From: Streptococcus timonensis
GTDB taxonomy: Bacteria; Bacillota; Bacilli; Lactobacillales; Streptococcaceae
DNA: 64,000 nucleotides
Reading direction: 5' to 3'
Assembly (NCBI RefSeq): GCF_900095845.1
Contig: NZ_FMIX01000004.1
Coordinates: 69,501-133,500, forward strand
The position numbers were made by a program, and so were the translations under genes. Positions 46,866 through 55,812 of the stretch are shown piece after piece. Each line of letters starts with the position of its first letter. Positions within the stretch are counted from its first letter, which is position 1. The notes beneath the pieces were generated by a model. That model was not told the DNA's origin. It worked only from the letters and a program-made list of their open reading frames with translations, and did no database searches.

Positions 46866-46894
46866 TTTACATTAGTACAAAAAAGTGCTATACT
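46866..46894 (+). promoter_or_regulatory. Promoter of the rimP-nusA-infB operon
   Basis: TTTACA (46866-46871), exact 17-bp spacer, extended -10 TGC-TATACT (46889-46894). Confidence 0.8.
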
Positions 46895-46917
46895 TAACAG
46901 TAGGAATATAAGAAAGA

Positions 46918-46941
46918 GAGGCGGGGAGATATCTTCGCCTC
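46918..46941 (+). promoter_or_regulatory. Leader hairpin upstream of rimP
   Basis: GAGGCG (46918-46923) pairs with CGCCTC (46936-46941), just before the AGGAGGTG ribosome binding site. It may affect access to the rimP start. Confidence 0.5.
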
Positions 46942-46965
46942 TTGCTTATGAGGAGGTGTTGTCCT

Positions 46966-47436
46966 ATCGCAACAATTGTTGAATTAGTAACAAAAATTAT
47001 TGAACCGGCCATTCAAGCTCCATTTGAATTGGTGGATGTTGAATATGAAAAGGTTGTAGGAGATTATGTTCTAAGTATCTTTGTTGATAAACCAGGCGGT
47101 ATTACTTTGAACGATACGGCAGATTTGACAGAAGTGATTAGTCCTCTGTTGGATCAGATTCAACCAGATCCATTCCCAGAACAGTACTTCCTAGAAGTGA
47201 CTAGCCCTGGCTTGGAGCGTCCTTTGAAAACCAAGGAAGCTATAGCTGGAGCAGTTGGGAAATACATTCACGTTGGTCTTTATAAGGCCATCGACAAGCA
47301 GAAAGTCTTTGAGGGAACCTTGTTGGCCTTTGAAGACGATGAGTTGACTGTGGAATATATGGACAAGACACGCAAGAAAACAGTCCAAATTCCATACAGT
47401 TTGGTATCAAAAGCACGTTTAGCAGTAAAACTATAG
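46966..47436 (+). CDS. rimP: Ribosome maturation factor RimP
   Basis: 156 residues if read from the ATC codon at 46966. It assists 30S subunit maturation. Family blocks: [47 protein letters not shown], and the C-terminal [26 protein letters not shown] in pieces. The frame has no ATG/GTG/TTG at the usual distance from the strong AGGAGGTG (46951-46958). The in-frame ATG 46948 lies before that site and has no ribosome binding site of its own; ATC 46966 has a 9-nt spacing. So the true start is unresolved. Confidence 0.9.
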   Translation: MATIVELVTKIIEPAIQAPFELVDVEYEKVVGDYVLSIFVDKPGGITLNDTADLTEVISPLLDQIQPDPFPEQYFLEVTSPGLERPLKTKEAIAGAVGKYIHVGLYKAIDKQKVFEGTLLAFEDDELTVEYMDKTRKKTVQIPYSLVSKARLAVKL

Positions 47437-47477
47437 AAAAGAAAGGAAGCTTTTGAGGATTCAAAAGTGAATAGAAG

Positions 47478-48614
47478 ATGAGTAAAGAAATGCTAGAGGC
47501 CTTCCGAATTTTGGAAGAAGACAAGGGAATCAAGAAGGAAGATATCATTGACGCAGTAGTAGAGTCACTTCGTTCCGCTTATCGCAGACGCTATGGTCAA
47601 TCAGACAGCGTAGCTATCGACTTCAACGAAAAAACAGGTGACTTTACAGTTTACACTGTCCGTGAAGTTGTTGATGAAGTATTTGATAGTCGTTTGGAAA
47701 TCAGCTTGAAAGATGCTCTTGCCATTAATTCAGCCTATGAGCTTGGTGACAAAATCAAGTTTGAAGAGGCACCAGGAGAGTTTGGTCGTGTAGCAGCCCA
47801 ATCTGCTAAACAAACGATCATGGAAAAAATGCGTAAGCAAACACGTACAATTACCTACAATACTTACAAAGAGCATGAACAAGAAATCATGTCAGGTACA
47901 GTAGAACGTTTTGACAACCGCTTCATTTATGTTAACCTTGGCAGCATTGAAGCCCAACTGTCTAAACAAGACCAAATTCCTGGAGAAGTTTTTGCTTCTC
48001 ATGATCGTATTGAAGTCTATGTCTATAAAGTTGAAGACAATCCTCGTGGAGTAAACGTCTTTGTTAGCCGTAGTCATCCAGAGATGATCAAACGTTTGAT
48101 GGAACAAGAGATTCCAGAAGTTTACGATGGAACCGTTGAAATCATGAGCGTAGCCCGTGAAGCAGGTGACCGTACTAAAGTTGCTGTTCGCAGTCACAAT
48201 CCAAACGTGGATGCTATCGGAACAATCGTTGGACGTGGTGGAGCGAACATCAAGAAAATCACTAGCAAATTCCACCCGGCTCGCTACGATGCTAAGAGCG
48301 ATCGTATGGTGCCAATAGAAGAAAATATCGATGTCATCGAGTGGGTAGCAGATCCAGCTGAGTTTATTTACAATGCTATTGCTCCTGCTGAAGTTGACCA
48401 AGTTATCTTTGATGAAAATGACAGCAAACGTGCCTTAGTCGTTGTTCCAGATAACAAACTATCTCTTGCTATTGGTCGCCGTGGACAAAACGTTCGTTTG
48501 GCAGCTCATTTGACAGGATACCGCATTGATATCAAGTCAGCTAGCGAGTTTGAAGCGATGGAAGAAGCTGGTCAAGTTGATTACGCAACAACAGAAGAGT
48601 ATATTGAAGAATAA
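47478..48614 (+). CDS. nusA: Transcription termination/antitermination factor NusA
   Basis: 378 residues. N-terminal RNA-polymerase-binding domain (~1-125), S1 domain (VERFDNRFIYVNLGSIEAQL, ~135-200), KH1 with RSHNPNVDAIGTIVGRGGANIK and KH2 with ALVVVPDNKLSLAIGRRGQNVRLAA. There are no C-terminal acidic repeats, as in other Gram-positives. It controls pausing and termination by RNA polymerase. It lies 41 nt behind rimP. Confidence 0.97.
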   Translation: MSKEMLEAFRILEEDKGIKKEDIIDAVVESLRSAYRRRYGQSDSVAIDFNEKTGDFTVYTVREVVDEVFDSRLEISLKDALAINSAYELGDKIKFEEAPGEFGRVAAQSAKQTIMEKMRKQTRTITYNTYKEHEQEIMSGTVERFDNRFIYVNLGSIEAQLSKQDQIPGEVFASHDRIEVYVYKVEDNPRGVNVFVSRSHPEMIKRLMEQEIPEVYDGTVEIMSVAREAGDRTKVAVRSHNPNVDAIGTIVGRGGANIKKITSKFHPARYDAKSDRMVPIEENIDVIEWVADPAEFIYNAIAPAEVDQVIFDENDSKRALVVVPDNKLSLAIGRRGQNVRLAAHLTGYRIDIKSASEFEAMEEAGQVDYATTEEYIEE

Positions 48615-48634
48615 GATTGCTAGAGGAGGGAAAG

Positions 48635-48928
48635 ATGAAAACAAAGAAAATCCCTTTGCGCAAGTCTGTTGTTTCTAACGAAGTGATTGATAAGCGAGAT
48701 TTACTCCGTATTGTCAAGAACAAAGAAGGGCAGGTCTTTATTGACCCGACAGGCAAGGCTAATGGTCGTGGCGCTTATATCAAGCTAGACAATGCAGAAG
48801 CCTTAGAGGCAAAAAAGAAAAAAGTCTTTAACCGTAGTTTTAGTATGGAAGTCGATGAAAGCTTTTATGATGAATTAGTCGCTTATGTCGATCACAAAGT
48901 TAAAAGAAGAGAGTTAGGACTTGAATAA
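48635..48928 (+). CDS. ylxR: YlxR/RnpM family RNA-binding protein (DUF448)
   Basis: 97 residues from ATG 48635, behind GAGGAGGG (an upstream TTG frame is ignored). Family motif: IPLRKSVVSNEVIDKRDLLRIV...DPTGKANGRGAYI. The usual CxxC-type RxCxxC start is PLRKSVVS here, without Cys. Proteins of this family bind RNA and in Bacillus have been linked to RNase P. It is part of the nusA-infB operon and overlaps the next gene by 8 nt. Confidence 0.92.
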   Translation: MKTKKIPLRKSVVSNEVIDKRDLLRIVKNKEGQVFIDPTGKANGRGAYIKLDNAEALEAKKKKVFNRSFSMEVDESFYDELVAYVDHKVKRRELGLE

Positions 48929-49220
48929 GCAAAAAGTAAGCAATCTCTTGGGATTGGCTCAGCGAGCAGGGAAAATTATCTCGGGTGAAGAAATGGTTGT
49001 CAAGGCCGTTCAAGACCAGAAAGTAAAATTGGTTTTTTTAGCCCATGATGCTGGCCCAAATCTAACCAAGAAGATTCAGGATAAAAGTCATTATTATCAA
49101 GTAGAAGTTATTACCGTGTTTTCAACACTGGAATTAAGCATAGCAGTCGGAAAATCGAGAAAGGTTTTGGCTGTAACAGATGCTGGATTTACAAAGAAAA
49201 TGAGGTCTCTTATGGAATAG
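48921..49220 (+). CDS. ylxQ: L7Ae/L30e-like ribosomal protein YlxQ
   Basis: 99 residues from a TTG at 48921, inside the end of ylxR. L7Ae-family fold: [40 protein letters not shown], and the [16 protein letters not shown] block. It probably binds kink-turn RNA. No other start is possible downstream without losing the conserved N-terminus. Next gene infB follows after 16 nt. Confidence 0.92.
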   Translation: MNKQKVSNLLGLAQRAGKIISGEEMVVKAVQDQKVKLVFLAHDAGPNLTKKIQDKSHYYQVEVITVFSTLELSIAVGKSRKVLAVTDAGFTKKMRSLME

Positions 49221-49236
49221 AAGAGGAGGACATGAT

Positions 49237-51978
49237 TTGTCTAAGAAAAGATTGTACGAAATCGCAAAAGAACTTGGAAAAGAAAGTAAGGAAGTTGTAG
49301 CGCGTGCAAAAGAGTTGGGCTTGGAAGTGAAAAGCCATGCATCAAGCGTAGAGGAAGCACTAGCTGCTAAAATTGTGGCAAGTTTTAAACCTACTCCTAA
49401 ACAAAAGGAGAAACCTAAAACTGTAGCACCCAAACAAGAGGAAGTAAAGGAAACTACCCAAGCAGGAGCCCCAGAGCAACCTAAGACTGATAAGGTAGTT
49501 GCTAGACCTCAAAGCCGTAACTTTAAGGCAGAACGTGAAGCGCGTGCCAAGGAGCAAGCGGAACGACGCAAGCAAAACAGAGGTAACAACCGCGAACAAC
49601 AACAAAACGGTAACCGTCAAAAAAACGATAACCGTAATGGTGGGAAACCTAGTCAAGGAAACCGTGACAATCGCCGTTTTAACGACCAAGGGAAGAAACC
49701 ACAAGGTCAAGGGAATCGTGGTAATGAACACCGTCAACAAGAGGATAATCGTCCAAAACAGGCTGGACCTCGTGTTGACTTCAAGGCTCGCGCAGCAGCT
49801 CTTAAAGCAGAACAAAATGCAGAGTATGCTCGTTCAAGTGAGGAGCGCTTCAAGCAATCTCAAGCAGCAAAAGAAGCTTTAGCTCAAGCCAACAAACGCA
49901 AGGAGCCAGAAGAAATCTTTGAAGAAGCCGCTAAAGTTGCTGAACAAGCTCCAACAGTTGTTGAAGTAGCCCCTGTAGCTAAGGAAACTGTAGTAGATAC
50001 ACGTCGTAAAAAACAAGCTCGACCAGATAAAGAACGTGATGATTTCGATCACGAAGAAGATGGTCCAAGAAAACAACAAAAGAATCGAAGTAGTCAAAAT
50101 CAAGTGAGAAATCAAAGAAATAGTAACTGGAACAATAATAAGAAAAATAAAAAGGGCAATAAGCAAAATAACCGTAATCAGGTTCAAAAACCTGTTACGG
50201 AGCGTAAGTTCCATGAATTGCCTACAGAATTTGAATATACAGATGGTATGACCGTTGCGGAAATCGCAAAACGTATCAAACGTGAGCCAGCTGAAATTGT
50301 TAAGAAACTCTTCATGATGGGCGTGATGGCGACACAAAACCAATCTTTGGATGGTGACACAATCGAACTCCTCATGGTAGATTATGGTATTGAAGCCAAA
50401 CAAAAAGTTGAAGTAGACAATGCTGATATTGAGCGTTTCTTTGCTGAAGATGGATATCTGAACGAAGACCAACTAGTGGAACGTCCACCAGTTGTTACCA
50501 TCATGGGACACGTTGACCATGGTAAGACAACTCTTTTGGATACTCTTCGTAATTCTCGTGTTGCAACTGGTGAAGCAGGGGGAATCACTCAGCATATCGG
50601 TGCCTACCAAATCGTAGAGGGTGGGAAGAAGATTACCTTCCTTGATACACCAGGACACGCGGCCTTTACATCTATGCGTGCGCGTGGTGCCTCAGTTACC
50701 GATATTACTATCTTGGTCGTAGCAGCTGATGACGGTGTAATGCCTCAGACTATTGAAGCCATCAACCACTCAAAAGCGGCTAATGTTCCAATCATCGTAG
50801 CTATCAACAAGATTGATAAACCAGGTGCTAACCCAGAGCGTGTAATTGGTGAATTGGCAGAGCATGGTATCATGTCAACAGCTTGGGGTGGAGATTCTGA
50901 ATTTGTAGAAATCTCAGCTAAGTTTAACCAAAACATCGATGAGTTGTTGGAAACAGTCCTTCTTGTGGCTGAGCTCCAAGAACTCAAGGCTGACCCAACT
51001 GTCCGTGCGATCGGTACTGTTATTGAAGCTCGTTTGGATAAAGGTAAAGGTGCGGTTGCAACCCTTCTTGTTCAACAAGGTACTTTGAACGTACAAGACC
51101 CTATCGTTGTCGGAAATACTTTTGGACGTGTCCGTGCTATGACCAATGATCTTGGCCGTCGTGTTAAGGTTGCAGGGCCATCAACACCGGTTTCCATCAC
51201 TGGTTTGAACGAAGCGCCAATGGCTGGTGATCACTTTGCCGTTTACGAAGATGAAAAATCTGCTCGTGCAGCAGGTGAAGAACGTGCTAAACGTGCCCTT
51301 CTCAAACAACGTCAAACAACCCAACGCGTTAGTCTTGAAAACCTCTTTGATACTCTTAAAGCTGGGGAACTCAAGTCAGTTAACGTTATCATCAAGGCCG
51401 ACGTGCAAGGTTCTGTTGAAGCTCTCTCTGCCTCACTTCAAAAGATTGATGTTGAAGGTGTGAAAGTTACCATTGTTCACTCAGCCGTTGGTGCCATCAA
51501 CGAGTCAGACGTAACCCTTGCCGAAGCATCCAATGCCTTTATCATTGGTTTCAACGTACGCCCTACTCCACAAGCTCGTCAACAAGCGGATGCTGACGAT
51601 GTGGAAATCCGTCTCCACAGTATCATCTACAAGGTGATTGAAGAGATGGAAGAAGCTATGAAAGGTATGCTTGATCCAGAATTTGAAGAAAAAGTTATTG
51701 GTGAAGCAATTATCCGTGAAACCTTCAAAGTTTCTAAAGTGGGAACAATCGGTGGATTTATGGTTATTAATGGTAAAGTCACCCGTGATTCTAAAGTCCG
51801 CGTTATTCGTGACGGTGTAGTTACTTACGACGGTGAACTAGCAAGTTTGAAACACTATAAAGATGACGTTAAAGAAGTTACAAACGGCCGTGAAGGTGGT
51901 CTCATGATTGAAGGCTACAATGATCTTAAGGTGGATGATGTGATTGAAGCCTACATCATGGAAGAAATTAAGAGATAA
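49237..51978 (+). CDS. infB: Translation initiation factor IF-2
   Basis: 913 residues, starting at TTG 49237 behind GAGGAGG (N-terminus [20 protein letters not shown], the IF2 N domain). A long Asn/Gln/Arg/Lys-rich linker covers ~90-175 and ~280-325 before a second N-type domain (~335-385). The G domain starts at ~423 with [17 protein letters not shown] and NKIDKP, and domains II-IV follow. It brings initiator tRNA to the 30S subunit. An in-frame internal start could give a short isoform, but none is clear. Confidence 0.97.
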   Translation: MSKKRLYEIAKELGKESKEVVARAKELGLEVKSHASSVEEALAAKIVASFKPTPKQKEKPKTVAPKQEEVKETTQAGAPEQPKTDKVVARPQSRNFKAEREARAKEQAERRKQNRGNNREQQQNGNRQKNDNRNGGKPSQGNRDNRRFNDQGKKPQGQGNRGNEHRQQEDNRPKQAGPRVDFKARAAALKAEQNAEYARSSEERFKQSQAAKEALAQANKRKEPEEIFEEAAKVAEQAPTVVEVAPVAKETVVDTRRKKQARPDKERDDFDHEEDGPRKQQKNRSSQNQVRNQRNSNWNNNKKNKKGNKQNNRNQVQKPVTERKFHELPTEFEYTDGMTVAEIAKRIKREPAEIVKKLFMMGVMATQNQSLDGDTIELLMVDYGIEAKQKVEVDNADIERFFAEDGYLNEDQLVERPPVVTIMGHVDHGKTTLLDTLRNSRVATGEAGGITQHIGAYQIVEGGKKITFLDTPGHAAFTSMRARGASVTDITILVVAADDGVMPQTIEAINHSKAANVPIIVAINKIDKPGANPERVIGELAEHGIMSTAWGGDSEFVEISAKFNQNIDELLETVLLVAELQELKADPTVRAIGTVIEARLDKGKGAVATLLVQQGTLNVQDPIVVGNTFGRVRAMTNDLGRRVKVAGPSTPVSITGLNEAPMAGDHFAVYEDEKSARAAGEERAKRALLKQRQTTQRVSLENLFDTLKAGELKSVNVIIKADVQGSVEALSASLQKIDVEGVKVTIVHSAVGAINESDVTLAEASNAFIIGFNVRPTPQARQQADADDVEIRLHSIIYKVIEEMEEAMKGMLDPEFEEKVIGEAIIRETFKVSKVGTIGGFMVINGKVTRDSKVRVIRDGVVTYDGELASLKHYKDDVKEVTNGREGGLMIEGYNDLKVDDVIEAYIMEEIKR

Positions 51979-52231
51979 TTTTTTGCTCCTTTCTTAGGTG
52001 GTGAGGGACGCAAGCAAACCCAAGGTTTCATTGCTTATTTTTGAGCCACATGTCTCAAAAATCCCCAGTGATTGAACTGAATTATCAGCCCAATTACTTT
52101 CACAACGGCGAAAGAAGCAGATGATTTCAAATTGAACTTCGTTTCAATTTGAATTGAAAATCAATAATTTTAAAAATAGCTAGGTCTGCTGGCCTAGCTT
52201 TTGGTTCATTATTTAAGAGAAAGGAAAAATT
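51979..52231 (+). other. Structured non-coding gap between infB and rbfA
   Basis: 253 nt without a gene. Hairpins: GCAA-gc-AAACC / GGTTT-ca-TTGC (~52012-52036), ATTTTTGAG / CTCAAAAAT (52037-52045/52054-52062), TTCAAATTGAA / TTCAATTTGAA (52126-52136/52143-52153) and a terminator-like AGCTAGG / CCTAGCT with TTTT (52178-52203). In most streptococci infB and rbfA are close. It may be a decayed repeat element. Confidence 0.55.
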
Positions 52232-52582
52232 ATGGCAAATCATTTCCGTACAGACCGTGTGGGCATGGAAATCAAGCGAGAAGTCAATGAGATTTTGCAA
52301 AAGAAAGTCCGTGATCCCCGTGTCCAAGGTGTGACCATTACAGATGTTCAGATGTTGGGTGATTTATCAATGGCTAAGGTTTACTACACTATTTTGAGTA
52401 ATCTTGCATCAGATAATCAAAAAGCTCAAATTGGGCTTGAAAAAGCAACTGGAACTATCAAACGTGAACTTGGTCGCAATTTGACCTTATACAAAATTCC
52501 AGACTTAACTTTTGTCAAAGACGAATCCATCGAATATGGTAATAAGATTGACGAAATGTTACGCAATCTGGATAAAAACTAA
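52232..52582 (+). CDS. rbfA: Ribosome-binding factor A
   Basis: 116 residues. KH-like 30S maturation factor: [27 protein letters not shown], then [19 protein letters not shown], and [20 protein letters not shown] strong ribosome binding site (GAGAAAGGAAAA) is present. It is separated from infB by a structured gap and followed by a terminator. Confidence 0.96.
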   Translation: MANHFRTDRVGMEIKREVNEILQKKVRDPRVQGVTITDVQMLGDLSMAKVYYTILSNLASDNQKAQIGLEKATGTIKRELGRNLTLYKIPDLTFVKDESIEYGNKIDEMLRNLDKN

Positions 52583-52583
52583 G

Positions 52584-52608
52584 AAAAAGAGGGGAATCCC
52601 TCTTTTTT
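52584..52608 (+). terminator. Terminator after rbfA
   Basis: 10-bp stem AAAAAGAGGG / CCCTCTTTTT, GAAT loop. Confidence 0.9.
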
Positions 52609-52730
52609 GTTACTTTAAACATGATGATAGATTAATTAGTTGCCCTTCTTAAAAGTCGGTTAAAAAAATGTATAAATCTCTAATAGTATGATATGATAAA
52701 GCTTAACTTGAATATAAAATGGAGGTATAG

Positions 52731-53510
52731 ATGGCTAAACAAGATATAGCTATAAAAGTTTTACAACAAGTTGTAAAGCTTCCTGTCGTAAAAGTAAATA
52801 GAGAAAAATTTTTAGTGGAGAAGTTCTCTAAAGAATTAGATAAGAAGGATATTGCCAAATTGTTAGAACAAGGTCCTCCTTCATTATTACCCCAGGAAAC
52901 CTTAGATAGAGTAGCCAGGTCCTGCATAAAGGATAATGTTTTACGAGCTAGTGGAACATCTGTTCTAGCAGGTCTACCTGGAGGTATTCTAATGGCGCTT
53001 ACTATTCCAACGGATGTAGCTCAGTTTTATGCTTTTTCCTTGAAATTAGCCCAAGAATTGGGATATATTTATGGATTTAATGATCTTTGGGCATCAAGAA
53101 ATGACTTAAGTGAAGAAGCTAAAAACACACTATTACTTTATTTAGGGGTCATGCTTGGGGTAAACGGAGCGGGTGCCTTGCTTCGTTCTGGTGGTGTTAC
53201 AGTCGCTAAACATGTAATGACCACAGTACCTCAGAAAGCCGTAGCCAAGGCTGGCTGGTACCCTATTTTAAAAAAGGTTATGAAAATTTTTGGGGTTACT
53301 CTTACAAGGAGAGGCTTGGCAAAGGGAATGGGAAAAGCGATTCCTATTCTAGGTGGGGTTATTTCAGGGGGATTAACCTATGCGACTATGAAACCAATGG
53401 GCGAAAGATTGCAAAAAGAATTATCCAAATTAGTTAACTATTCTGAAGTGCAATATCAAAATGATATGGCAATTATTCGAAAAGAGGCTGAGGTAATCGA
53501 AACTGACTGA
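52731..53510 (+). CDS. EcsC-family-like protein
   Basis: 259 residues. Helical protein with Gly-rich hydrophobic stretches (SGTSVLAGLPGGILMALTIPTDVAQFYAFSL as two blocks, LLLYLGVMLGVNGAGALL, IPILGGVISGGLTYATM). The PTDVAQFYAFSLKLAQELGYIYG stretch recalls the EcsC family, whose function is unclear. There is no signal peptide; it may be membrane-associated. It stands alone with its own terminator. Codon use is less biased than in neighbouring housekeeping genes. The family call is moderate. Confidence 0.65.
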   Translation: MAKQDIAIKVLQQVVKLPVVKVNREKFLVEKFSKELDKKDIAKLLEQGPPSLLPQETLDRVARSCIKDNVLRASGTSVLAGLPGGILMALTIPTDVAQFYAFSLKLAQELGYIYGFNDLWASRNDLSEEAKNTLLLYLGVMLGVNGAGALLRSGGVTVAKHVMTTVPQKAVAKAGWYPILKKVMKIFGVTLTRRGLAKGMGKAIPILGGVISGGLTYATMKPMGERLQKELSKLVNYSEVQYQNDMAIIRKEAEVIETD

Positions 53511-53517
53511 TATGATG

Positions 53518-53549
53518 AAACTAGTAAGTCTTGTGTTGCTAGTTTTTTT
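53518..53549 (+). terminator. Terminator after the EcsC-like gene
   Basis: AAACTAG / CTAGTTT stem with a long loop, then a T run. Confidence 0.75.
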
Positions 53550-53563
53550 AATCCCATTCCTTA

Positions 53564-53572
53564 TGGTATAAT
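53564..53572 (+). promoter_or_regulatory. Promoter of the DUF1858-DUF438-DUF1912 operon
   Basis: Extended -10 TGG-TATAAT, about 40 nt before the first start. Confidence 0.6.
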
Positions 53573-53614
53573 AAAAACAGTTAAATGATTAGAAATAGAC
53601 TCATGGAGGTTCTC

Positions 53615-53848
53615 ATGGACAATATAATCGATGTATCAATTCCAGTTGCGGAAGTGGTGGATAAACATCCAGAAGTTTTAGATATTTTGGTTGAGCTTGG
53701 TTTTAAACCTCTTGCAAATCCCTTGATGCGTAATACTGTAGGGCGAAAAGTATCGCTCAAACAAGGATCGAAGCTTGAAGGGACTCCTATGGATAAGATT
53801 GTGCGTACGCTTGAAGCAAATGGTTACGAAGTGATCGGGTTAGACTAA
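53615..53848 (+). CDS. DUF1858 domain protein
   Basis: 77 residues from ATG 53615, behind GGAGG at 53606-53610 (an upstream ATG at 53585 is less likely). DUF1858 pattern: IDVSIPVAEVVDKHPEVLDILVELGFKPLANPLMRNTVG. It is a small helical domain, often found near or fused to DUF438. Its stop overlaps the next ATG (TAATG), so translation is coupled to the DUF438 protein, probably a partner. Confidence 0.88.
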   Translation: MDNIIDVSIPVAEVVDKHPEVLDILVELGFKPLANPLMRNTVGRKVSLKQGSKLEGTPMDKIVRTLEANGYEVIGLD

Positions 53849-55182
53849 TGACAGATGAACGTATTCATATCCTGCGGGATATTTTATTAGAATTGCATAA
53901 TGGAGCCTCTCCGGAGTCCGTTCAGGAACGATTTGATGCTACTTTTACAGGTGTATCTGCTATTGAGATTTCACTTATGGAGCACGAGTTGATGAACTCG
54001 GACTCAGGCGTTACCTTTGAAGATGTCATGGAGCTATGTGATGTGCATGCCAATCTCTTTAAGAATGCTGTTAAGGGTGTCGAAGTTGAGGACACCGAGC
54101 ATCCTGGTCACCCTGTGCGTGTCTTTAAGGATGAAAATCTAGCTCTCCGTGCTGCTTTGATTCGGGTCCGTAGATTGCTCTCGACTTATGAATCTGTGGA
54201 CGATGAGGAAATGCTGGTTGAGATGCGCAAAGGTTTGGTACGTCAGATGGGGCTTGTTGGTCAATTTGATATCCACTACCAGCGCAAAGAAGAGCTCTTT
54301 TTTCCTATCATGGAACGTTATGGACATGATTCACCTCCCAAAGTTATGTGGGGAGTGGATGATCAGATTAGGGATCTCTTTCAAACAGCCTTAGTGGCAA
54401 CTAAGTCGCTCCCAGAAGTGCCAATTTCCACCGTAAAGGAAGCTTTTGAAGCTTTTGCGACAGAGTTTGAAAGTATGATTTTTAAGGAAGAATCAATCCT
54501 TCTCATGATTCTGCTTGAATCCTTTACCCAGGATGACTGGATTCAGATTGCTGAGGAAAGTGATGCCTATGGATATGCTATTATCCGTCCGTCTGAGAAA
54601 TGGGTTCCTGAACGTCAAAGTTTTGTTGAGGAAAAAAGTTTAGAAGAACCAACTCAGCCAGAAACTGTAGATGGACAAGTTCAGCAAGTGATTGATACAC
54701 CAGAAGGTCAGTTTACTATCACCTTTACACCAAAGGAAAAGGAAACGGTGCTAGATCGCAATAGCCAGCAGGCTTTTGGCAATGGCTATCTCTCAGTTGA
54801 ACAGGCGAATCTTATTCTTAATCATTTGCCGATGGAGATTACCTTTGTTAATAAGGATGATATCTTCCAGTATTATAATGACAATACTCCAGCAGATGAG
54901 ATGATTTTCAAGAGGACACCGTCTCAGGTTGGACGAAATGTCGAACTATGCCATCCACCAAAATATTTGGAGAAAGTCAAAGCGATTATGCAAGGTCTTC
55001 GTGAAGGGAAAAAAGACAAGTACGAGATGTGGTTCAAGTCAGAATCACGTGGAAAGTTTGTCCATGTCACTTACGCAGCTGTCCACGATCAAGCAGGAGA
55101 GTTTCAAGGAGTCTTGGAATATGTTCAGGACATCCAACCCTACCGTGAGATTGATACAGACTTTTTCCGTGGATTAGAATAA
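53848..55182 (+). CDS. DUF438 protein with hemerythrin-like and PAS domains
   Basis: 444 residues. N-terminal DUF438 (~1-75), hemerythrin-like helical domain (~90-240: GHPVRVFKDEN, FDIHYQRKEELFFPIMERYG, MWGVDDQIR), and C-terminal PAS domain (~320-435: LPMEITFVNKDDIFQYYNDN, VGRNVELCHPP, FVHVTYAAVHDQAGEFQGVLEYVQDI). Several usual His metal ligands of hemerythrin are not visible (HPVR for HPVH, FKEES for HEE), so diiron binding is doubtful. It may sense a redox or small-molecule signal. No output domain is present. Confidence 0.9.
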   Translation: MTDERIHILRDILLELHNGASPESVQERFDATFTGVSAIEISLMEHELMNSDSGVTFEDVMELCDVHANLFKNAVKGVEVEDTEHPGHPVRVFKDENLALRAALIRVRRLLSTYESVDDEEMLVEMRKGLVRQMGLVGQFDIHYQRKEELFFPIMERYGHDSPPKVMWGVDDQIRDLFQTALVATKSLPEVPISTVKEAFEAFATEFESMIFKEESILLMILLESFTQDDWIQIAEESDAYGYAIIRPSEKWVPERQSFVEEKSLEEPTQPETVDGQVQQVIDTPEGQFTITFTPKEKETVLDRNSQQAFGNGYLSVEQANLILNHLPMEITFVNKDDIFQYYNDNTPADEMIFKRTPSQVGRNVELCHPPKYLEKVKAIMQGLREGKKDKYEMWFKSESRGKFVHVTYAAVHDQAGEFQGVLEYVQDIQPYREIDTDFFRGLE

Positions 55183-55191
55183 GGAGAAAAA

Positions 55192-55446
55192 ATGAGTTAC
55201 GAGCAAGAATTTATGAAGGAATTTGAAGCCTGGGTTAATACCCAGATTATGATCAATGATATGGCTCTTAAGGAAAGTCAAAAGGTCTATGAAGAAGATC
55301 AAGATGAGCGCGCTAAAGATGCTATGATTCGCTACGAGAGTCGCTTGGATGCCTACCAGTTCTTACTAGGTAAATTTGAAAACTTCAAGGTAGGCAAGGG
55401 ATTCCATGATTTACCAGAAGGTTTGTTTGACGAGAGAAATTATTAA
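55192..55446 (+). CDS. DUF1912 family protein
   Basis: 84 residues, helical, acidic (MSYEQEFMKEFEAWVNTQIMIN, ...RYESRLDAYQFLLGKFENFK). It matches the small streptococcal DUF1912 family; function unknown. It starts 9 nt after the DUF438 stop behind AAGGAG and closes the operon; a terminator follows. Confidence 0.85.
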   Translation: MSYEQEFMKEFEAWVNTQIMINDMALKESQKVYEEDQDERAKDAMIRYESRLDAYQFLLGKFENFKVGKGFHDLPEGLFDERNY

Positions 55447-55460
55447 TATTTAGAAATTAG

Positions 55461-55485
55461 AAAGGGGAGTGGGACTCCCTTTTTC
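55461..55485 (+). terminator. Terminator after the DUF1912 gene
   Basis: AAAGGGGAG / CTCCCTTTTT stem, TGGGA loop. Confidence 0.8.
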
Positions 55486-55506
55486 ATTGTCCCTTGAGCC
55501 TTTTTG

Positions 55507-55521
55507 TGTTACAATGTTAGC
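55507..55521 (+). promoter_or_regulatory. Extended -10 directly before the DUF4651 ATG
   Basis: TGT-TACAAT (55507-55515), then 6 nt and ATG 55522, with no Shine-Dalgarno sequence. Confidence 0.55.
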
Positions 55522-55812
55522 ATGAAAACGAAAAATATTATTAAAACAGGTTTAGTCGTGGCAGGGCTTGGAGCACTTGCCTTTGGTGCTAAGAAAGTAG
55601 CTGATGATCACAAACTCATGAAGACACAAGAAGAGTTAACGGCTATTGTGCGTGACTATTTCTCAGAAATGGGTGAGATTGGGACTCTCTATGTCCAAGT
55701 GTACGAAAGTAGCCTTGAACGTCTTGTTGGTGGTGTCATTTTTGAAGATGGTCGTCACTATACCTTTGTCTATGAAGATGAAGATCTCATCTACGAGGAG
55801 GAAGTCATATGA
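55522..55812 (+). CDS. DUF4651 family protein
   Basis: 96 residues from ATG 55522 (a frame from 55504 would start inside the promoter). Hydrophobic N-terminus (NIIKTGLVVAGLGALAFGAK) likely anchors it to the membrane; the rest is a small alpha/beta domain (QEELTAIVRDYFSEMGEIGTLYV). Function unknown. The stop overlaps the thioredoxin-like ATG (ATGA). The mRNA is probably leaderless. Confidence 0.82.
   Translation: MKTKNIIKTGLVVAGLGALAFGAKKVADDHKLMKTQEELTAIVRDYFSEMGEIGTLYVQVYESSLERLVGGVIFEDGRHYTFVYEDEDLIYEEEVI

Noticed and set aside
49879..50472. 197-aa open frame antisense to infB
   Set aside because: It lies fully inside the strongly conserved infB frame, is rich in hydrophobic and Ser residues typical of antisense shadows, and lacks a ribosome binding site.
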